A DNA stretch of 64,000 nt from Aromatoleum bremense. GTDB lineage: Bacteria; Pseudomonadota; Gammaproteobacteria; Burkholderiales; Rhodocyclaceae. Made by a program: the position numbers and the translations under genes. Under the pieces are notes generated by a model. It did not search any database and was not told the origin of the DNA. It saw only the letters and a list, made by a program, of their open reading frames with translations. Location of the stretch: NCBI RefSeq assembly GCF_017894365.1, contig NZ_CP059467.1:3038001-3102000 (forward strand). The letters are read 5' to 3'. Shown here in pieces: positions 51,914-63,260 of this stretch; positions within the stretch are counted from its first letter, which is position 1, and each line of letters opens with the position of its first letter.

Positions 51914-54544
51914 ATGACCCCGTTTGCCAAGGAAACGCTGCCGATCAGTCTCGAAGACGAGATGCGGCACTCCTATCTCGATTACGCGATGAGCGTGATC
52001 GTCGGTCGCGCGCTGCCCGATGCACGCGATGGCCTCAAGCCGGTTCACCGGCGCGTGCTGTTCGCGATGCACGAGCTGTCGAATGACTGGAACAAGGCTT
52101 ACAAGAAGTCCGCGCGGATCGTCGGCGACGTCATCGGCAAGTATCACCCCCATGGAGACTCCGCGGTCTACGACACGATCGTGCGCATGGCGCAGGACTT
52201 CTCGCTGCGCTACATGCTCGTCGACGGGCAGGGAAACTTCGGTTCGGTCGATGGCGACAACGCCGCAGCAATGCGATACACCGAAATCCGTATGGCGCGC
52301 ATCGGCCACGAACTGCTCGCCGACATCGACAAGGAAACGGTGGATTTCGGCCCGAACTACGACGGTTCGGAGAGGGAGCCGCTGATCCTGCCGGCGAAAA
52401 TCCCGAACCTGCTGATCAATGGTTCATCGGGCATCGCTGTCGGGATGGCGACGAACATCCCGCCGCACAACCTTGGCGAAGTGCTCGATGCCTGCCTGAA
52501 GCTGCTGGAAAATCCGGACACCGATATCGAAGAGCTGATCGCCCTCGTCAAGGCGCCGGATTTTCCGACTGCCGCGCTGATCTACGGGCTCTCGGGCGTG
52601 CACGACGGTTACCGTACGGGCCGCGGCCGCGTCGTGATGCGCGCGCGCACGCACTTCGAGGATCTGGAAAAAGGCAACCGCCAGGCGATCATCGTCGATG
52701 AGCTGCCGTACCAGGTGAACAAGCGCACGCTGCTCGAGCGCATCGCCGAGTTGGTGAACGAAAAGAAGATCGAGGGCATCAGCGAGATTCGCGACGAGTC
52801 GGACAAGTCCGGTATGCGTGTCGTCATCGAACTCAAGCGCAACGAAGTGCCTGAAGTCGTGCTGAACAACCTCTTCAAGCAGACCCAGCTGCAGGACACG
52901 TTCGGCATGAACATGGTGGCGCTGGTCGATGGCAAGCCGCGCACGCTGAACCTGAAGCAGATGCTCGACTGCTTCCTGTCGCACCGGCGCGAAGTCATCA
53001 CGCGCCGCACCGTGTTCGAGCTGCGCAAGGCGCGCGATCGCGGGCATATCCTCGAAGGGCTTGCCGTCGCGTTGTCGAATGTCGACGAGATCATTGCGCT
53101 GATCAAGGCGGCGCCGACACCGGCCGACGCCAAGCGCGGTCTGATGGCACGCACGTGGCATTCCGTGCTGGTCGAGGAGATGCTCGCGCGCGCGCTCGCC
53201 GACAGCTACCGGCCCGACGGCTTGCCGCCCGAGTTCGGGCTCTCGGCGCAGGGCTACCGGCTGTCGGACGCGCAGGCGCAGGCGATCCTGGAGCTGCGCC
53301 TGCAGCGCCTGACCGGACTCGAGCAGGACAAGATCGTCACCGAATACCGCGAAGTGATGGAGGTCATCACCGACCTGCTCGACATTCTCGCGAATCCGGC
53401 GCGCATCACCGCGATCATCGTCGAGGAACTGGGCGCGATCCGTAACCAGTTCGACGACCCGCGCCGCTCCGAGATCGTGCTGAACACGGCCGAGATCAAC
53501 ATCGAGGACCTGATCGCGCCCGAAGACATGGTCGTGACGCTGTCGCACGCCGGCTATTTCAAGCGCCAGCCGCTGACCGACTACCGCGCGCAGCGCCGCG
53601 GCGGTCGCGGCAAGCAGGCGACCGGGATGAAGGACGACGATTTCATCGACCGCCTCTTCGTCGCCAATACGCATGACTACATCCTGTGCTTCTCCAGCCG
53701 CGGCCGTGTCTATTGGCTCAAGGTGTATGAGGTCCCCGAAGGCACGCGCAACTCACGCGGCCGTCCGATCGTGAATCTTTTCCCGCTGATGGAAGGAGAG
53801 AAGATCAACGCGGTGCTGCCGGTGCAGGCTTTCGACGACGATCATTTCGTCTTCATGGCGACCGCCGAGGGCACGGTGAAGAAGACCGCGCTGACGGCGT
53901 TTTCCAATCCGCGCAAGGCCGGCATCATTGCGGCGAACCTCGACGACGGCGACCGCCTGATCGGCGTCGCGATCACCGACGGCAACAGCGACGTCATGCT
54001 GTTTTCCGATGCCGGCAAGGCGGTGCGCTTCCCCGAAGGCGACGTGCGCCCGATGGGCCGCGAGGCGCGCGGGGTACGCGGCATGAATCTCGAGGAAGGC
54101 CAGCGCGTGATCGCGATGCTGGTCGCGAAGGACGAGGAGCTGTCGGTGCTGACAGCGACCGAAAACGGCTATGGCAAGCGCACGCCGGTCGCCGAATACA
54201 CCCGCCACGGGCGCGGCACCAAAGGCATGATCGCGATCCAGACGTCGGACCGCAACGGCAAACTTGTCGGCGCCTGCCTCGTCGAGGAAAGCGACGAGGT
54301 GATGCTGATCTCGACCGGCGGAGTGCTGATCCGGACCAGGGTGCAGGACATCCGCGAACTGGGCCGGGCGACGCAGGGTGTGACGCTGATCAACCTCGAC
54401 GAGGGCACCTCGCTGGCGGGGATCGAGAAAGTGGCGGAGTCCGAAGTCGACGAGCCTGCGGCCGACGCTCCCGACGACGGCGTCCCGGAGGCCGACTCCG
54501 CGTCTGCGGTGGATGGCACGCAAACGGATGGTCTGCTGGAGTAA
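51914..54544 (+). CDS. gyrA: DNA gyrase subunit A
   Basis: Breaks and rejoins DNA in type II supercoiling with GyrB. 876 residues. Catalytic Tyr122 in [10 protein letters not shown]. The quinolone region reads [12 protein letters not shown] with Ser83 and Asp87, the drug-sensitive residues. The C-terminal pinwheel has the GyrA box [11 protein letters not shown] (near 560) and repeated blades, and an acidic tail. ATG at 51914 is preceded by only a weak ribosome site. First gene of the plus-strand block; serC follows after 25 nt. Confidence 0.98.
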   Translation: MTPFAKETLPISLEDEMRHSYLDYAMSVIVGRALPDARDGLKPVHRRVLFAMHELSNDWNKAYKKSARIVGDVIGKYHPHGDSAVYDTIVRMAQDFSLRYMLVDGQGNFGSVDGDNAAAMRYTEIRMARIGHELLADIDKETVDFGPNYDGSEREPLILPAKIPNLLINGSSGIAVGMATNIPPHNLGEVLDACLKLLENPDTDIEELIALVKAPDFPTAALIYGLSGVHDGYRTGRGRVVMRARTHFEDLEKGNRQAIIVDELPYQVNKRTLLERIAELVNEKKIEGISEIRDESDKSGMRVVIELKRNEVPEVVLNNLFKQTQLQDTFGMNMVALVDGKPRTLNLKQMLDCFLSHRREVITRRTVFELRKARDRGHILEGLAVALSNVDEIIALIKAAPTPADAKRGLMARTWHSVLVEEMLARALADSYRPDGLPPEFGLSAQGYRLSDAQAQAILELRLQRLTGLEQDKIVTEYREVMEVITDLLDILANPARITAIIVEELGAIRNQFDDPRRSEIVLNTAEINIEDLIAPEDMVVTLSHAGYFKRQPLTDYRAQRRGGRGKQATGMKDDDFIDRLFVANTHDYILCFSSRGRVYWLKVYEVPEGTRNSRGRPIVNLFPLMEGEKINAVLPVQAFDDDHFVFMATAEGTVKKTALTAFSNPRKAGIIAANLDDGDRLIGVAITDGNSDVMLFSDAGKAVRFPEGDVRPMGREARGVRGMNLEEGQRVIAMLVAKDEELSVLTATENGYGKRTPVAEYTRHGRGTKGMIAIQTSDRNGKLVGACLVEESDEVMLISTGGVLIRTRVQDIRELGRATQGVTLINLDEGTSLAGIEKVAESEVDEPAADAPDDGVPEADSASAVDGTQTDGLLE

Positions 54545-54569
54545 GACCGCGAAGGGGGAGTTCCAGACG

Positions 54570-55670
54570 ATGACACGTATATACAACTTCAGCGCCGGAC
54601 CCGCGGCGCTGCCCGAGCCGGTGCTGCGCCAGGCCGCCGAAGAGATGCTCGACTGGCATGGCGTGGGTTGCGGCGTGATGGAAATGAGCCATCGCGGCAA
54701 GGAGTTCACGTCGATCGTCGCACAGGCCGAAGCGGATTTGCGCGAGCTGCTGGCGATTCCGGACAACTACCGCGTGCTGTTCCTGCAGGGTGGTGCGACG
54801 CAGCAGTTCGCGCAGATCCCCATGAATTTGCTCGCCGGAGGGTCGGCCGACTATCTCGTGACTGGGACCTGGTCGAAGAAGGCTTACGGCGAAGCGAAGC
54901 ATCTGGTCGGCGCGCTCGGCGGCGCAGTCCGGCTCGCCGGCTCCACGGAGACTGCCGGATTCACGCGCCTGCTGCGCACGGAAGAACTCGACCTCGACCC
55001 GCGGGCGCGCTATCTGCATCTATGCACCAACGAGACGATCCACGGCGTTGAGCTGCGCGAAGTCAGCCGGTTGCCGGACACCGGCGTGCCGCTGGTCGCC
55101 GACATGTCGTCGCATATTCTGTCGCGCCCGCTCGACATCGGCCGCTACGGCCTGATCTATGCCGGGGCACAAAAAAACATCGGTCCTTCCGGGCTGGTCG
55201 TCGTCATCGTGCGCGAGGACCTGCTCGGCCATGCTTCGCCGGTAACGCCGACAATCATGGATTACCGCGTGATGGCGGAGAACGGGTCGATGCTCAACAC
55301 TCCGCCGACCTACGCGATCTACATCGCCGGACTCGTATTCCGCTGGCTCAAGGCGCAGGGCGGCCTCGCGGCGGTCGAGGCGAACAACATCGCGAAGTCG
55401 GACCTGCTCTACGATTTTCTCGACGCCAGCGATTTTTACGACAACCGCGTCGAGCACGACAGCCGCTCGCGGATGAACATCCCGTTCCTGCTGCGTGACG
55501 ACGCGCTCAACGACGCTTTCCTTGCCGGGGCGAAGGCCGCCGGGCTGACCCAGCTCAAGGGGCACAAGTCGGTCGGCGGGATGCGCGCCTCGATCTATAA
55601 CGCGATGCCGCTCGCCGGAGTGCAGGCGCTGGTTGATTACATGCGGGATTTTTCCGCGCGAAACGGTTGA
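54570..55670 (+). CDS. serC: Phosphoserine aminotransferase
   Basis: PLP aminotransferase making 3-phosphoserine from 3-phosphohydroxypyruvate and glutamate, also used in pyridoxine synthesis. 366 residues: [32 protein letters not shown] and the Schiff-base Lys in [15 protein letters not shown] at 54570 follows GAAGGGGGAG. It starts 25 nt after gyrA and is followed by pheA after 24 nt, so it begins a serine and aromatic amino acid operon. Confidence 0.97.
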   Translation: MTRIYNFSAGPAALPEPVLRQAAEEMLDWHGVGCGVMEMSHRGKEFTSIVAQAEADLRELLAIPDNYRVLFLQGGATQQFAQIPMNLLAGGSADYLVTGTWSKKAYGEAKHLVGALGGAVRLAGSTETAGFTRLLRTEELDLDPRARYLHLCTNETIHGVELREVSRLPDTGVPLVADMSSHILSRPLDIGRYGLIYAGAQKNIGPSGLVVVIVREDLLGHASPVTPTIMDYRVMAENGSMLNTPPTYAIYIAGLVFRWLKAQGGLAAVEANNIAKSDLLYDFLDASDFYDNRVEHDSRSRMNIPFLLRDDALNDAFLAGAKAAGLTQLKGHKSVGGMRASIYNAMPLAGVQALVDYMRDFSARNG

Positions 55671-55694
55671 ACACGGACGGCTGAAAGGGCGAGC

Positions 55695-56759
55695 ATGAGT
55701 GACGAACTGCTGAACCTCAGGAAGAACATCGACCGCCTCGACGAGGAAATCCTCGTCCGTCTCGCAGAACGCGCCCGCAACGCGCAGCGCGTCGGCGAGA
55801 TCAAGCAGGGCAACGTATATCGCCCCGAGCGCGAGGCGCAGGTGCTGCGCCGCCTCGGCGCTGCCAATCCAGGGCCGTTGCCGGATCTGGCGGTGCAGCG
55901 GATCTTCCGCGAAATCATGTCGGCGTGTCTCGCGCTCGAACGGCCGCTCAGGGTCGCCTACCTCGGGCCGGCGGGCACCTTTTCGGAGAGCGCGTCGCGC
56001 AAGCATTTCGGCTCGGCGCCGAACTTCGTGCCGACGTCGACGATTGATGAGGTCTTTCGCGCGGTCGAAGCCGGCAATGTCGACTACGGCGTCGTCCCGG
56101 TCGAGAACTCGACCGAGGGTGTGGTCGGCGGCACGCTCGACCTGCTGCTCGAGAATCCGTTGCAGATCTGCGGTGAAGTCAAGCTGCGGATCCATCAACA
56201 CCTGCTGTCGAAAGCTGCCGGCGTCGGCGCGCTCAAACGGCTGTATTCGCACGCTCAATCCCTCGCCCAGTGCCACGAGTGGCTGAACCGCAACCTGCCG
56301 TCCCTTTCGCGCGTGCCGGTCGCGAGCAATGCCGAGGCGGCGCGGCTGGCGGCGGAAGATCCCGAATCGTGCGCGATCGCAGGCGAGGCGGCCGCCGAAC
56401 TGTACGGCCTCGACGTGCTGGCCGCGAACATCGAGGACGATCCGAACAACACCACGTGCTTTCTCGTTATCGCGCACCACGACGCGGACCGCTCCGGCCA
56501 GGACAAGACCTCGCTGGTGTGCTCGGCGCCGAACCGGCCGGGCGCGATGCATGCATTGCTCGAACCGCTGGCGAAGCACGGTGTCAGCATGAGCAAGCTG
56601 CAATCCCGTCCGGCGCGCGGCGGATTGTGGGAGTACGTGTTCTACATGGACATCGAAGGGCACCGCGAAGACCCGGAGGTGGCCGCGGCCTTGAAGGAAC
56701 TCAACGAACGTGCAGGGTTCGTCAAGGTGTTGGGATCCTATCCGGTGGCGGTGATCTGA
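55695..56759 (+). CDS. pheA: Bifunctional chorismate mutase / prephenate dehydratase
   Basis: Two steps to phenylpyruvate. 354 residues: N-terminal AroQ-type mutase (about 1-90, LRKNIDRLDEEILVRLAERA and RQ-type catalytic residues), central dehydratase (RVAYLGPAGTFSESA; TSTIDEVFRAVEAGNVDYGVVPVENSTEG) and a C-terminal ACT domain (PNRPGAMHALLEPLAKHGVSMSKLQSRP) that binds phenylalanine for feedback control. Sits between serC and hisC. Confidence 0.96.
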   Translation: MSDELLNLRKNIDRLDEEILVRLAERARNAQRVGEIKQGNVYRPEREAQVLRRLGAANPGPLPDLAVQRIFREIMSACLALERPLRVAYLGPAGTFSESASRKHFGSAPNFVPTSTIDEVFRAVEAGNVDYGVVPVENSTEGVVGGTLDLLLENPLQICGEVKLRIHQHLLSKAAGVGALKRLYSHAQSLAQCHEWLNRNLPSLSRVPVASNAEAARLAAEDPESCAIAGEAAAELYGLDVLAANIEDDPNNTTCFLVIAHHDADRSGQDKTSLVCSAPNRPGAMHALLEPLAKHGVSMSKLQSRPARGGLWEYVFYMDIEGHREDPEVAAALKELNERAGFVKVLGSYPVAVI

Positions 56760-56790
56760 CCGGCGCGGCAACGACAATCAGGAGATCGCA

Positions 56791-57888
56791 ATGAGCGTAG
56801 CCAGCAAGGCCCCCGATTACATCCATGCAATCACGCCCTATCCGCCCGGCAAGCCGATCGGGGAACTGGCGCGGGAAATGGGGATTCCCGAGGCCAGCAT
56901 CGTCAAGCTGGCGTCCAACGAGAACCCGCTCGGCATGAGCGTGCGGGCCAAGGAAGCCGCGGTGGCGGCGCTCGTCGACATCGAGCGCTATCCGGACGGC
57001 AATGGCTTTGAGCTGAAGGCGGCGCTGTGTGCGCGCTTCGGCGTGCAGCCCGACCAGATCGTGCTCGGCAACGGCTCGAACGACGTCCTCGAGCTCGCCG
57101 CGCATGCGTACCTCGCCCCCGGCAGTTCTGCAGTGTTCTCGCGGCACGCATTCGCCGTCTATCCGCTCGCGACCAACGCAATGGGCGCGCGTGGCATCGA
57201 GGTGCCGGCGCGGGCCTACGGACACGATCTGGCCGCAATGGCAGCCGCGGTCGCGACCGACACGCGGATCGTGTTCATTGCGAATCCGAACAATCCGACC
57301 GGCACCTTCGTCGACGGCAGCGAGCTCGAGGCTTTCCTCGCCCGGGTGCCGTCCGATGTGCTCGTCGTGCTGGACGAGGCCTACACCGAATACCTGTCCG
57401 AACAGCAGCGTTACGACAGCCTCTCGTGGTTGCCCCGCTTTCCGAACCTGCTCGTTTCCCGCACTATGTCGAAAGCATACGGCATGGCGGGCCTGCGCGT
57501 CGGCTACGGCATCGGGCACCCCGATGTCGTCGACCTGATGAACCGCGTCCGCCAGCCGTTCAACGTCAACAGCGTGGCGCTCGCGGCGGCGACGGCTGCG
57601 CTCGCCGACGAGGAATTTCTCGCCCGCAGTGCCGACGTCAATCGGCGCGGCATGGCGCAGATTACCGAGGCGCTGGCCGAACTCGCGCTGGAATGGATTC
57701 CGTCGGCGGGCAATTTCGTCACGTTCAGGGTCGGCAATGCAGCGGCGGTGAATCTGGCGCTGCTGAAACAAGGCGTCATCGTGCGGCCGATCGGCGGCTA
57801 CGGTATGCCCGAATGGCTGCGTGTTTCGATCGGCCTGCCCGAAGAAAACGCCCGCTTCATCACCGCCCTCCGGCAGGCGCTCGCATGA
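56791..57888 (+). CDS. hisC: Histidinol-phosphate / aromatic aminotransferase
   Basis: PLP aminotransferase, 365 residues. SNENPLG near the N-terminus, NPNNPTGTF, VLDEAYTEY and the Schiff-base Lys in SRTMSKAYGMAGLRVGYG define the HisC family. In this pheA-hisC-tyrA-aroA setting it probably transaminates phenylpyruvate or hydroxyphenylpyruvate (an hisC2-type paralogue), though histidinol-phosphate activity is also possible. ATG at 56791 follows AGGAGAT. Linked genes are 31 nt upstream and about 20 nt downstream. Confidence 0.93.
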   Translation: MSVASKAPDYIHAITPYPPGKPIGELAREMGIPEASIVKLASNENPLGMSVRAKEAAVAALVDIERYPDGNGFELKAALCARFGVQPDQIVLGNGSNDVLELAAHAYLAPGSSAVFSRHAFAVYPLATNAMGARGIEVPARAYGHDLAAMAAAVATDTRIVFIANPNNPTGTFVDGSELEAFLARVPSDVLVVLDEAYTEYLSEQQRYDSLSWLPRFPNLLVSRTMSKAYGMAGLRVGYGIGHPDVVDLMNRVRQPFNVNSVALAAATAALADEEFLARSADVNRRGMAQITEALAELALEWIPSAGNFVTFRVGNAAAVNLALLKQGVIVRPIGGYGMPEWLRVSIGLPEENARFITALRQALA

Positions 57889-57907
57889 AACAGGCAAGGT
57901 GCAGGCA

Positions 57908-58810
57908 ATGGTCATGATCGACAAGCTGGTCGTCTGCGGCGTCGGCCTGATTGGCGGTTCGTTCGCGCTGGCGCTGCGCCGGGCCGGACTTGTCAGGCGT
58001 ATCGTCGGGATCGGCCGCAGGCCGGCATCGCTTGCCCGCGCAGTGGCGTTGGGAGTCATCGACAAGGCGGCCGCCGGCTGGGCCGACGCGCTGGACGGCG
58101 CCGATTTCGTCCTGCTGGCCACCCCGGTCGGGCAGATGGATGCGGTGATGGCGGCGATGGCGCCACATCTGGCGCCGGGAACGGTAGTCACGGACGCGGG
58201 CAGTACCAAGCGCGACGTCATCGAGGCGATCTACCGCCATCTTCCCGGCCATCTGCCGTACGTTGTCCCGGCGCACCCGATCGCCGGCGCCGAGTGCAGT
58301 GGTGTCGAGGCGGCATTCGCCGGCCTGTACGACGGCAGGAAAGTCGTCGTCACGCCGCTGCCGGAAAACGAGCCGGGCGCGGTGCTGCGCGTGCGCGAGG
58401 CGTGGGAGGCGTGCGGGGCGCTGATGTACGAGATGCCACCGCAAGAGCACGATCGGGTGTTCGCCGCGGTCAGTCACCTGCCACATCTGCTGGCGTTCGG
58501 GCTGGTGCACGACCTTGCCGGACGGCCGAACGCCGAACAGCTGTTCGGGTACGCCGCGAGCGGCTTCCGCGACTTCACGCGCATTGCGGGCAGCCATCCG
58601 GAGATGTGGCGGGATATCTGCATCGCAAACAGGCAGGCGCTGCTGGGCGAACTGGACCAGTATCTTGCCGAGCTAGCATACCTTCGGGCGCTGCTCTTGT
58701 CCGCTGACGGCGACCGGCTCGAGCAACTGTTCGCCGAGGCGCGCCACGCCCGCAACGCGTGGGCCGAGCAATTCTCCACCGCCCCCAACGCTGTTCCGAC
58801 GCCTGAATGA
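57908..58810 (+). CDS. tyrA: Prephenate dehydrogenase
   Basis: NAD(P)-dependent oxidation of prephenate to 4-hydroxyphenylpyruvate, or arogenate to tyrosine. 300 residues with Rossmann [28 protein letters not shown] and [14 protein letters not shown], which supplies the catalytic His. The start is ATG 57908 (AAGGTGCAG upstream) or the second Met at 57914. Its stop overlaps the aroA-cmk start by 4 nt (ATGA). Confidence 0.94.
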   Translation: MVMIDKLVVCGVGLIGGSFALALRRAGLVRRIVGIGRRPASLARAVALGVIDKAAAGWADALDGADFVLLATPVGQMDAVMAAMAPHLAPGTVVTDAGSTKRDVIEAIYRHLPGHLPYVVPAHPIAGAECSGVEAAFAGLYDGRKVVVTPLPENEPGAVLRVREAWEACGALMYEMPPQEHDRVFAAVSHLPHLLAFGLVHDLAGRPNAEQLFGYAASGFRDFTRIAGSHPEMWRDICIANRQALLGELDQYLAELAYLRALLLSADGDRLEQLFAEARHARNAWAEQFSTAPNAVPTPE

Positions 58811-60747
58811 CCATAGACTTTCTCGACCTTCCGCCGATGCTCGATGCCACGGGGCGGGTGCGTCTGCCGGGCTCGAAGAGCATCTCGAACCGCACTTTGC
58901 TGCTTGCCGCCCTGGCCGAGGGACGCACGGAAATCCGCGACCTGCTCGCCTCCGACGACGTCGAGCGGATGCTCGACGCGCTGCGCACGCTGGGCGTCTC
59001 GTGGGCACGCGAGGGCGACAGCGACCACTATCGGGTCGACGGCGTCGCCGGGCCCTTTCCGGTCAAGGCCGCAGACCTGTTCTTGGGCAATGCCGGCACG
59101 GCGTTCCGTCCTCTGACTGCCGCGCTCGCGCTGTCGGGCGGCGAATACCGCCTGACGGGGGTGCCGCGGATGCATGAGCGGCCGATCGGCGATCTCGTCG
59201 ACGGCCTGCGGCAGATCGGTGCGGACGTGCGCTATCTCGGTATCGAAGGCTTCCCGCCGCTGCATATCCTGCCCGCCACGATTCGTCCTGGCGGCGTGCT
59301 GCGCGTGCGCGGCGACGTTTCGAGCCAGTTCCTCACCGCGCTGCTGATGGCCTTGCCGCTCACCGGAACCCGGACCACGATCGAAGTCGTCGGCGAACTG
59401 ATCTCGAAGCCGTACATCTCGATCACGCTCGATCTGATGGCCCGCTTCGGCGTCGAGGTGCAGCGTGAGGGGTGGACACGTTTTATCGTTCCCAGCGGTG
59501 CCCGCTACCGCAGCCCCGGCAGGGTGTTCGTCGAAGGGGACGCCTCGTCGGCTTCGTACTTTCTTGCCGCGGGTGCGATCGGGGGCGGGCCGGTTCGCGT
59601 CGAAGGCGTGGGCCGCAGCAGCATCCAAGGCGACGTGCGCTTCGCTGAGGCGCTCGCCGAACTCGGCGCGCGGGTCGACATCGGCGATAACTGGATCGAA
59701 GCGCGCGCGCCGGAGAGCGGGCGGCTGAAGGCGTTCGACCTCGACCTGAACCATATTCCCGACGCTGCGATGACGCTCGCCGTCGCGGCGCTGTTTGCCG
59801 ACGGTTCGTGCACGCTGCGCAATATTGCAAGCTGGCGGGTCAAGGAAACTGACCGCATCGCCGCGATGGCGAAAGAATTGCGCAAAGTCGGCGCCATAGT
59901 GGAGGAGGGCGCGGATTTCCTGCGCGTCACGCCGCCTGCGAAGCTCGTGCCGGCCGCGATCGACACCTACGATGACCACCGCATGGCGATGTGCTTCTCG
60001 CTGGTGAGCCTGGGCGGCTGCCGCGTACGCATCAATGATCCGAAATGCGTGAATAAGACTTTCCCGACCTATTTCGAGTGTTTCGCCAGCATCACCCGGC
60101 CTGTCCCGGTCGTCGCGATCGATGGACCGTCGGCCTCCGGCAAGGGCACGGTCGCAGCGCGCGTCGCCGCCGCGCTGGGCTACCACTACCTCGACAGCGG
60201 TTCGCTGTACCGCCTGGTCGCGCTCGCGGCAATGCGTTCGGAGCTTTCATTAGACGATGAACCGGCGCTCGCGGCGCTCGCTGCCCGGTTGCCGGCCCGC
60301 TTCAGCGCAGCGCAAGTGATGCTCGACGACGAGGACGTCACCGACGCTATTCGCACCGAAAGATGTTCGGTCGGCGCCTCGCAGGTGGCGGCATTGCCTG
60401 CGGTGCGTGCTGCCCTGCTCGATCGCCAGCGCGATTACCGTCGTGCGCCCGGACTCGTTGCGGAAGGGCGCGACATGGGTTCGGTCGTTTTCCCGGACGC
60501 GACAGTCAAGATATTCCTCACCGCGACTGTCGAGGCACGCGCGCAGCGGCGCTATAAGCAGTTGATGGAGAAAGGAATGGGTGCTAGCATGGAAAGTCTT
60601 TTAAAGGATCTTCACGAACGGGATGCGCGCGATGCCGCCCGCACTGTCGCTCCTTTGAAGAAATTGCCGGATGCGGTGCTCCTGGATACGACGGAAGTCA
60701 ATGTGGAGCAGGCGGTCGGTTTCGTGCTCGACCGGGTCCGCTCTTAG
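58807..60747 (+). CDS. aroA-cmk: Fused EPSP synthase (AroA) and cytidylate kinase (Cmk)
   Basis: One uninterrupted frame of 646 codons. Residues 1 to about 428 are 5-enolpyruvylshikimate-3-phosphate synthase: [38 protein letters not shown], and [11 protein letters not shown] near the end, with class I motifs. Residues from about 430 are CMP kinase, with P-loop GPSASGKGT at 440-448, [15 protein letters not shown], and [12 protein letters not shown]. The codon where an independent cmk would start (429) is ATC, not ATG, followed by [13 protein letters not shown], the normal Cmk N-terminus, so the genes are truly fused. The product joins chorismate synthesis and CDP/dCDP supply in one polypeptide. 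Such bifunctional proteins are annotated in other betaproteobacteria. Confidence 0.95.
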   Translation: MTIDFLDLPPMLDATGRVRLPGSKSISNRTLLLAALAEGRTEIRDLLASDDVERMLDALRTLGVSWAREGDSDHYRVDGVAGPFPVKAADLFLGNAGTAFRPLTAALALSGGEYRLTGVPRMHERPIGDLVDGLRQIGADVRYLGIEGFPPLHILPATIRPGGVLRVRGDVSSQFLTALLMALPLTGTRTTIEVVGELISKPYISITLDLMARFGVEVQREGWTRFIVPSGARYRSPGRVFVEGDASSASYFLAAGAIGGGPVRVEGVGRSSIQGDVRFAEALAELGARVDIGDNWIEARAPESGRLKAFDLDLNHIPDAAMTLAVAALFADGSCTLRNIASWRVKETDRIAAMAKELRKVGAIVEEGADFLRVTPPAKLVPAAIDTYDDHRMAMCFSLVSLGGCRVRINDPKCVNKTFPTYFECFASITRPVPVVAIDGPSASGKGTVAARVAAALGYHYLDSGSLYRLVALAAMRSELSLDDEPALAALAARLPARFSAAQVMLDDEDVTDAIRTERCSVGASQVAALPAVRAALLDRQRDYRRAPGLVAEGRDMGSVVFPDATVKIFLTATVEARAQRRYKQLMEKGMGASMESLLKDLHERDARDAARTVAPLKKLPDAVLLDTTEVNVEQAVGFVLDRVRS

Positions 60748-60813
60748 ATCGTTCCCGCAGGCGGGAAACAGACTCGCAAGAGTTTGTTTTCTGATTTTCA
60801 ATCCTCTACTGGT

Positions 60814-60836
60814 AGCCGCTTTCGGGCGGTTTTTGG
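60814..60836 (+). promoter_or_regulatory. Small hairpin in rpsA leader
   Basis: AGCCGC (60814-60819) can pair with GCGGTT (60826-60831), with one G-U pair, followed by TTT, ending 14 nt before rpsA. It may be a weak attenuator or part of an S1 autoregulation site. Confidence 0.35.
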
Positions 60837-60849
60837 ACCTTCACTCTTT

Positions 60850-62559
60850 ATGACCACTGCCACCCCCGTTTCCGATTTCCAGGAAAGTTTTGCCGACCTG
60901 TTCGAAGAAAGTCTTGCGCGTCAGGAGATGCGCTCCGGCGAGGTAATCACCGCCGAGGTCGTGAGCATCGACCACAACTTTGTCGTCGTGAATGCCGGCC
61001 TGAAGTCCGAGAGCTATGTGCCGATCGAAGAGTTCCGTGATGACCGCGGCGAACTCGAAGTCAAGGTCGGTGACTTCGTCCACGTCGCCATCGACGCGTT
61101 GGAAGACGGCTATGGTGAAACCCGTCTGTCGCGCGAGAAGGCGAAGCGGATCGCAGCCTGGAACGATCTGGAAAAGGCGCTCAACGAAGGCTCCCTGGTG
61201 AAGGGCCTGATTTCGGGTCGCGTCAAGGGTGGCCTGACGGTCATGACCAACAGCATCCGTGCGTTCCTGCCGGGCTCGCTGGTCGACATGCGTCCGGTCA
61301 AGGACACGTCGCCGTACGAAGGCAAGGAATTCGAGTTCAAGGTCATCAAGCTCGACCGCAAGCGCAACAACGTCGTCGTGTCCCGCCGCGCGGTGCTCGA
61401 AGAGACAATGGGCGAAGAGCGTGAAAAGCTGCTGGCGAACCTCAAGGAAGGCACGGTCGTCAAGGGTATCGTCAAGAACATCACCGACTACGGTGCGTTC
61501 GTGGACCTCGGCGGCATCGACGGCCTGCTGCACATCACCGATCTGGCGTGGCGCCGCGTGCGTCATCCGTCCGAAGTGCTCAACGTCGGCGACGAGATCG
61601 ACGCCAAGGTGCTGAAGTTCGACCAGGAAAAGAACCGCGTCTCGCTGGGCCTCAAGCAACTGGGCGAAGATCCGTGGGTCGGCATCGCTCGCCGCTACCC
61701 GCAGGGCACCCGCCTGTTCGGCAAGGTTACGAACATCACCGACTACGGCGCGTTCGTCGAAGTCGAGCAGGGCATCGAGGGCCTGGTGCACGTCTCCGAG
61801 ATGGACTGGACCAACAAGAACATCCATCCGACGAAGGTTGTCCAGCTGGGCGACGAAGTCGAAGTGATGATTCTCGAGATCGACGAAGACCGCCGCCGCA
61901 TCTCGCTCGGCATGAAGCAGTGCATGTCCAACCCGTGGGACGATTTCGCGATCAACCATAAGAAGGGCGACAAGGTTCGCGGCCAGATCAAGTCGATCAC
62001 CGATTTCGGTGTGTTCATCGGTCTGGACGGCGGCATCGACGGTCTGGTGCACCTGTCCGACCTGTCATGGAGCGACACCGGCGAAGAGGCCGTGCGCCGC
62101 TTCAAGAAGGGCGACGAAGTCGAGGCTGTCGTCTTGGCGATCGACGTCGAGCGCGAGCGCATCTCGCTCGGCGTGAAGCAGCTCGAAGGCGATCCGTTCA
62201 CGAATTTCATCGCGACACACGAGAAGAACAGCATCGTCGGCGGCACCGTGAAATCGGTCGACGCGCGCGGTGCGGTGATCGCGCTGAACGAGGATGTCGA
62301 AGGCTACCTGCGGGCTTCGGAAGCTGCTGCACATCGTGTCGATGACTTGACAACCGTGCTGAAGGAAGGCCAGGAAGTCGAGGTCATGATCATCAACGTC
62401 GACCGCAAGACGCGTTCGATCAACCTGTCGATCCGCGCGAAGGACCAGGCTGAGCAGAGCGACGCGATGCAGAAGTTTGCATCGGACAGTTCCGCAGCCA
62501 GCGGTACCACGAACCTTGGTGCGCTGCTGAAGGCCAAGCTCAACGAGCAGAAGCAGTAA
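60850..62559 (+). CDS. rpsA: 30S ribosomal protein S1
   Basis: mRNA-binding ribosomal protein needed for initiation on structured messages. 569 residues with six S1 (OB-fold) repeats; the repeats that start around [20 protein letters not shown] and [20 protein letters not shown] are clear, and the last two are weaker, as usual. ATG at 60850 gives [22 protein letters not shown]. The ribosome site is poor, as is common for rpsA, and the leader holds two small hairpins. Downstream ihfB starts 12 nt later. Confidence 0.97.
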   Translation: MTTATPVSDFQESFADLFEESLARQEMRSGEVITAEVVSIDHNFVVVNAGLKSESYVPIEEFRDDRGELEVKVGDFVHVAIDALEDGYGETRLSREKAKRIAAWNDLEKALNEGSLVKGLISGRVKGGLTVMTNSIRAFLPGSLVDMRPVKDTSPYEGKEFEFKVIKLDRKRNNVVVSRRAVLEETMGEEREKLLANLKEGTVVKGIVKNITDYGAFVDLGGIDGLLHITDLAWRRVRHPSEVLNVGDEIDAKVLKFDQEKNRVSLGLKQLGEDPWVGIARRYPQGTRLFGKVTNITDYGAFVEVEQGIEGLVHVSEMDWTNKNIHPTKVVQLGDEVEVMILEIDEDRRRISLGMKQCMSNPWDDFAINHKKGDKVRGQIKSITDFGVFIGLDGGIDGLVHLSDLSWSDTGEEAVRRFKKGDEVEAVVLAIDVERERISLGVKQLEGDPFTNFIATHEKNSIVGGTVKSVDARGAVIALNEDVEGYLRASEAAAHRVDDLTTVLKEGQEVEVMIINVDRKTRSINLSIRAKDQAEQSDAMQKFASDSSAASGTTNLGALLKAKLNEQKQ

Positions 62560-62571
62560 ATCCGGTTGGAT

Positions 62572-62856
62572 ATGACCAAATCGGAGCTGATTGCGAGGCT
62601 GGCTGCGCGTTTTCCACAGCTGGTCGCAAAAGACGCCGATTACGCGGTCAAGATGGTGATCGATGCGATGTCGGAAGCGCTTGCGCGCGGGGATCGCATC
62701 GAGATCCGGGGATTTGGCAGCTTTGCATTGAACTATCGACCGCCGAGGGTGGGGCGTAATCCGAAATCCGGGGACAAGGTTCTGGTTCCGGAAAAGTACG
62801 TGCCCCACTTCAAGGCCGGCAAAGAGCTACGCGAGCGCGTCGATATCGCCGGATGA
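62572..62856 (+). CDS. ihfB: Integration host factor subunit beta
   Basis: 94-residue DNA-bending protein of the HU/IHF family. The N-terminal helices ([29 protein letters not shown]) and beta-arm ([25 protein letters not shown]) with the intercalating proline (RNPKSG) are present. Pairs with IhfA, encoded elsewhere. It begins 12 nt after rpsA, the classical rpsA-ihfB order, and ends at a strong terminator. Confidence 0.96.
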   Translation: MTKSELIARLAARFPQLVAKDADYAVKMVIDAMSEALARGDRIEIRGFGSFALNYRPPRVGRNPKSGDKVLVPEKYVPHFKAGKELRERVDIAG

Positions 62857-62893
62857 GCTGCGCGGCGATCGGGTCTGCATCATGAATGTCCGG

Positions 62894-62921
62894 GAAGGCG
62901 GCGCGAGCCGCCTTCTTTTTT
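62894..62921 (+). terminator. Rho-independent terminator after ihfB
   Basis: 9-bp stem GAAGGCGGC/GCCGCCTTC (62894-62902 and 62907-62915) with GCGA loop and a T-run to 62921. It separates the rpsA-ihfB unit from lapAB. Confidence 0.92.
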
Positions 62922-62948
62922 GCCCCTCGCTCGGAGATAATTCATCCC

Positions 62949-63257
62949 ATGCGCGTCGTAATGTGGATCATCCGGCTCCTGCTGTTCTTTCTGCTGTTCG
63001 GTTTCGCAGTGAAGAACGACCACCTCGTGAGCCTGCATTTCTTTTTCGGCAGCAGCTGGCAACTGCCGCTGGTGTTCGTCATCCTCGTTGCATTCACCGC
63101 GGGCGCCCTGCTCGGCGTGACCGCGACTTTCGGCTCGTTGCTGCGTCAGCGCCGCGAGATCGGACGTTTGCGGCGCCAACTCGATCGCGCCACGCGTGAT
63201 CGTCCGGCTACCCCGATTCCGAGCGCGGCCGAAGTGCAGGCGCCGGAGACTTTTTGA
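62949..63257 (+). CDS. lapA: LapA-family membrane protein (YciS-like)
   Basis: 102-residue inner-membrane protein with two hydrophobic segments (IIRLLLFFLLFGFAV and LPLVFVILVAFTAGALLGVTA) joined by a short loop, then a basic coiled-coil cytosolic tail (LLRQRREIGRLRRQLDR). LapA and LapB together control LPS synthesis by regulating LpxC stability through FtsH. The start is ATG 62949, or possibly the internal Met at 62961. Immediately followed by lapB. Confidence 0.85.
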   Translation: MRVVMWIIRLLLFFLLFGFAVKNDHLVSLHFFFGSSWQLPLVFVILVAFTAGALLGVTATFGSLLRQRREIGRLRRQLDRATRDRPATPIPSAAEVQAPETF

Positions 63258-63260
63258 GCG

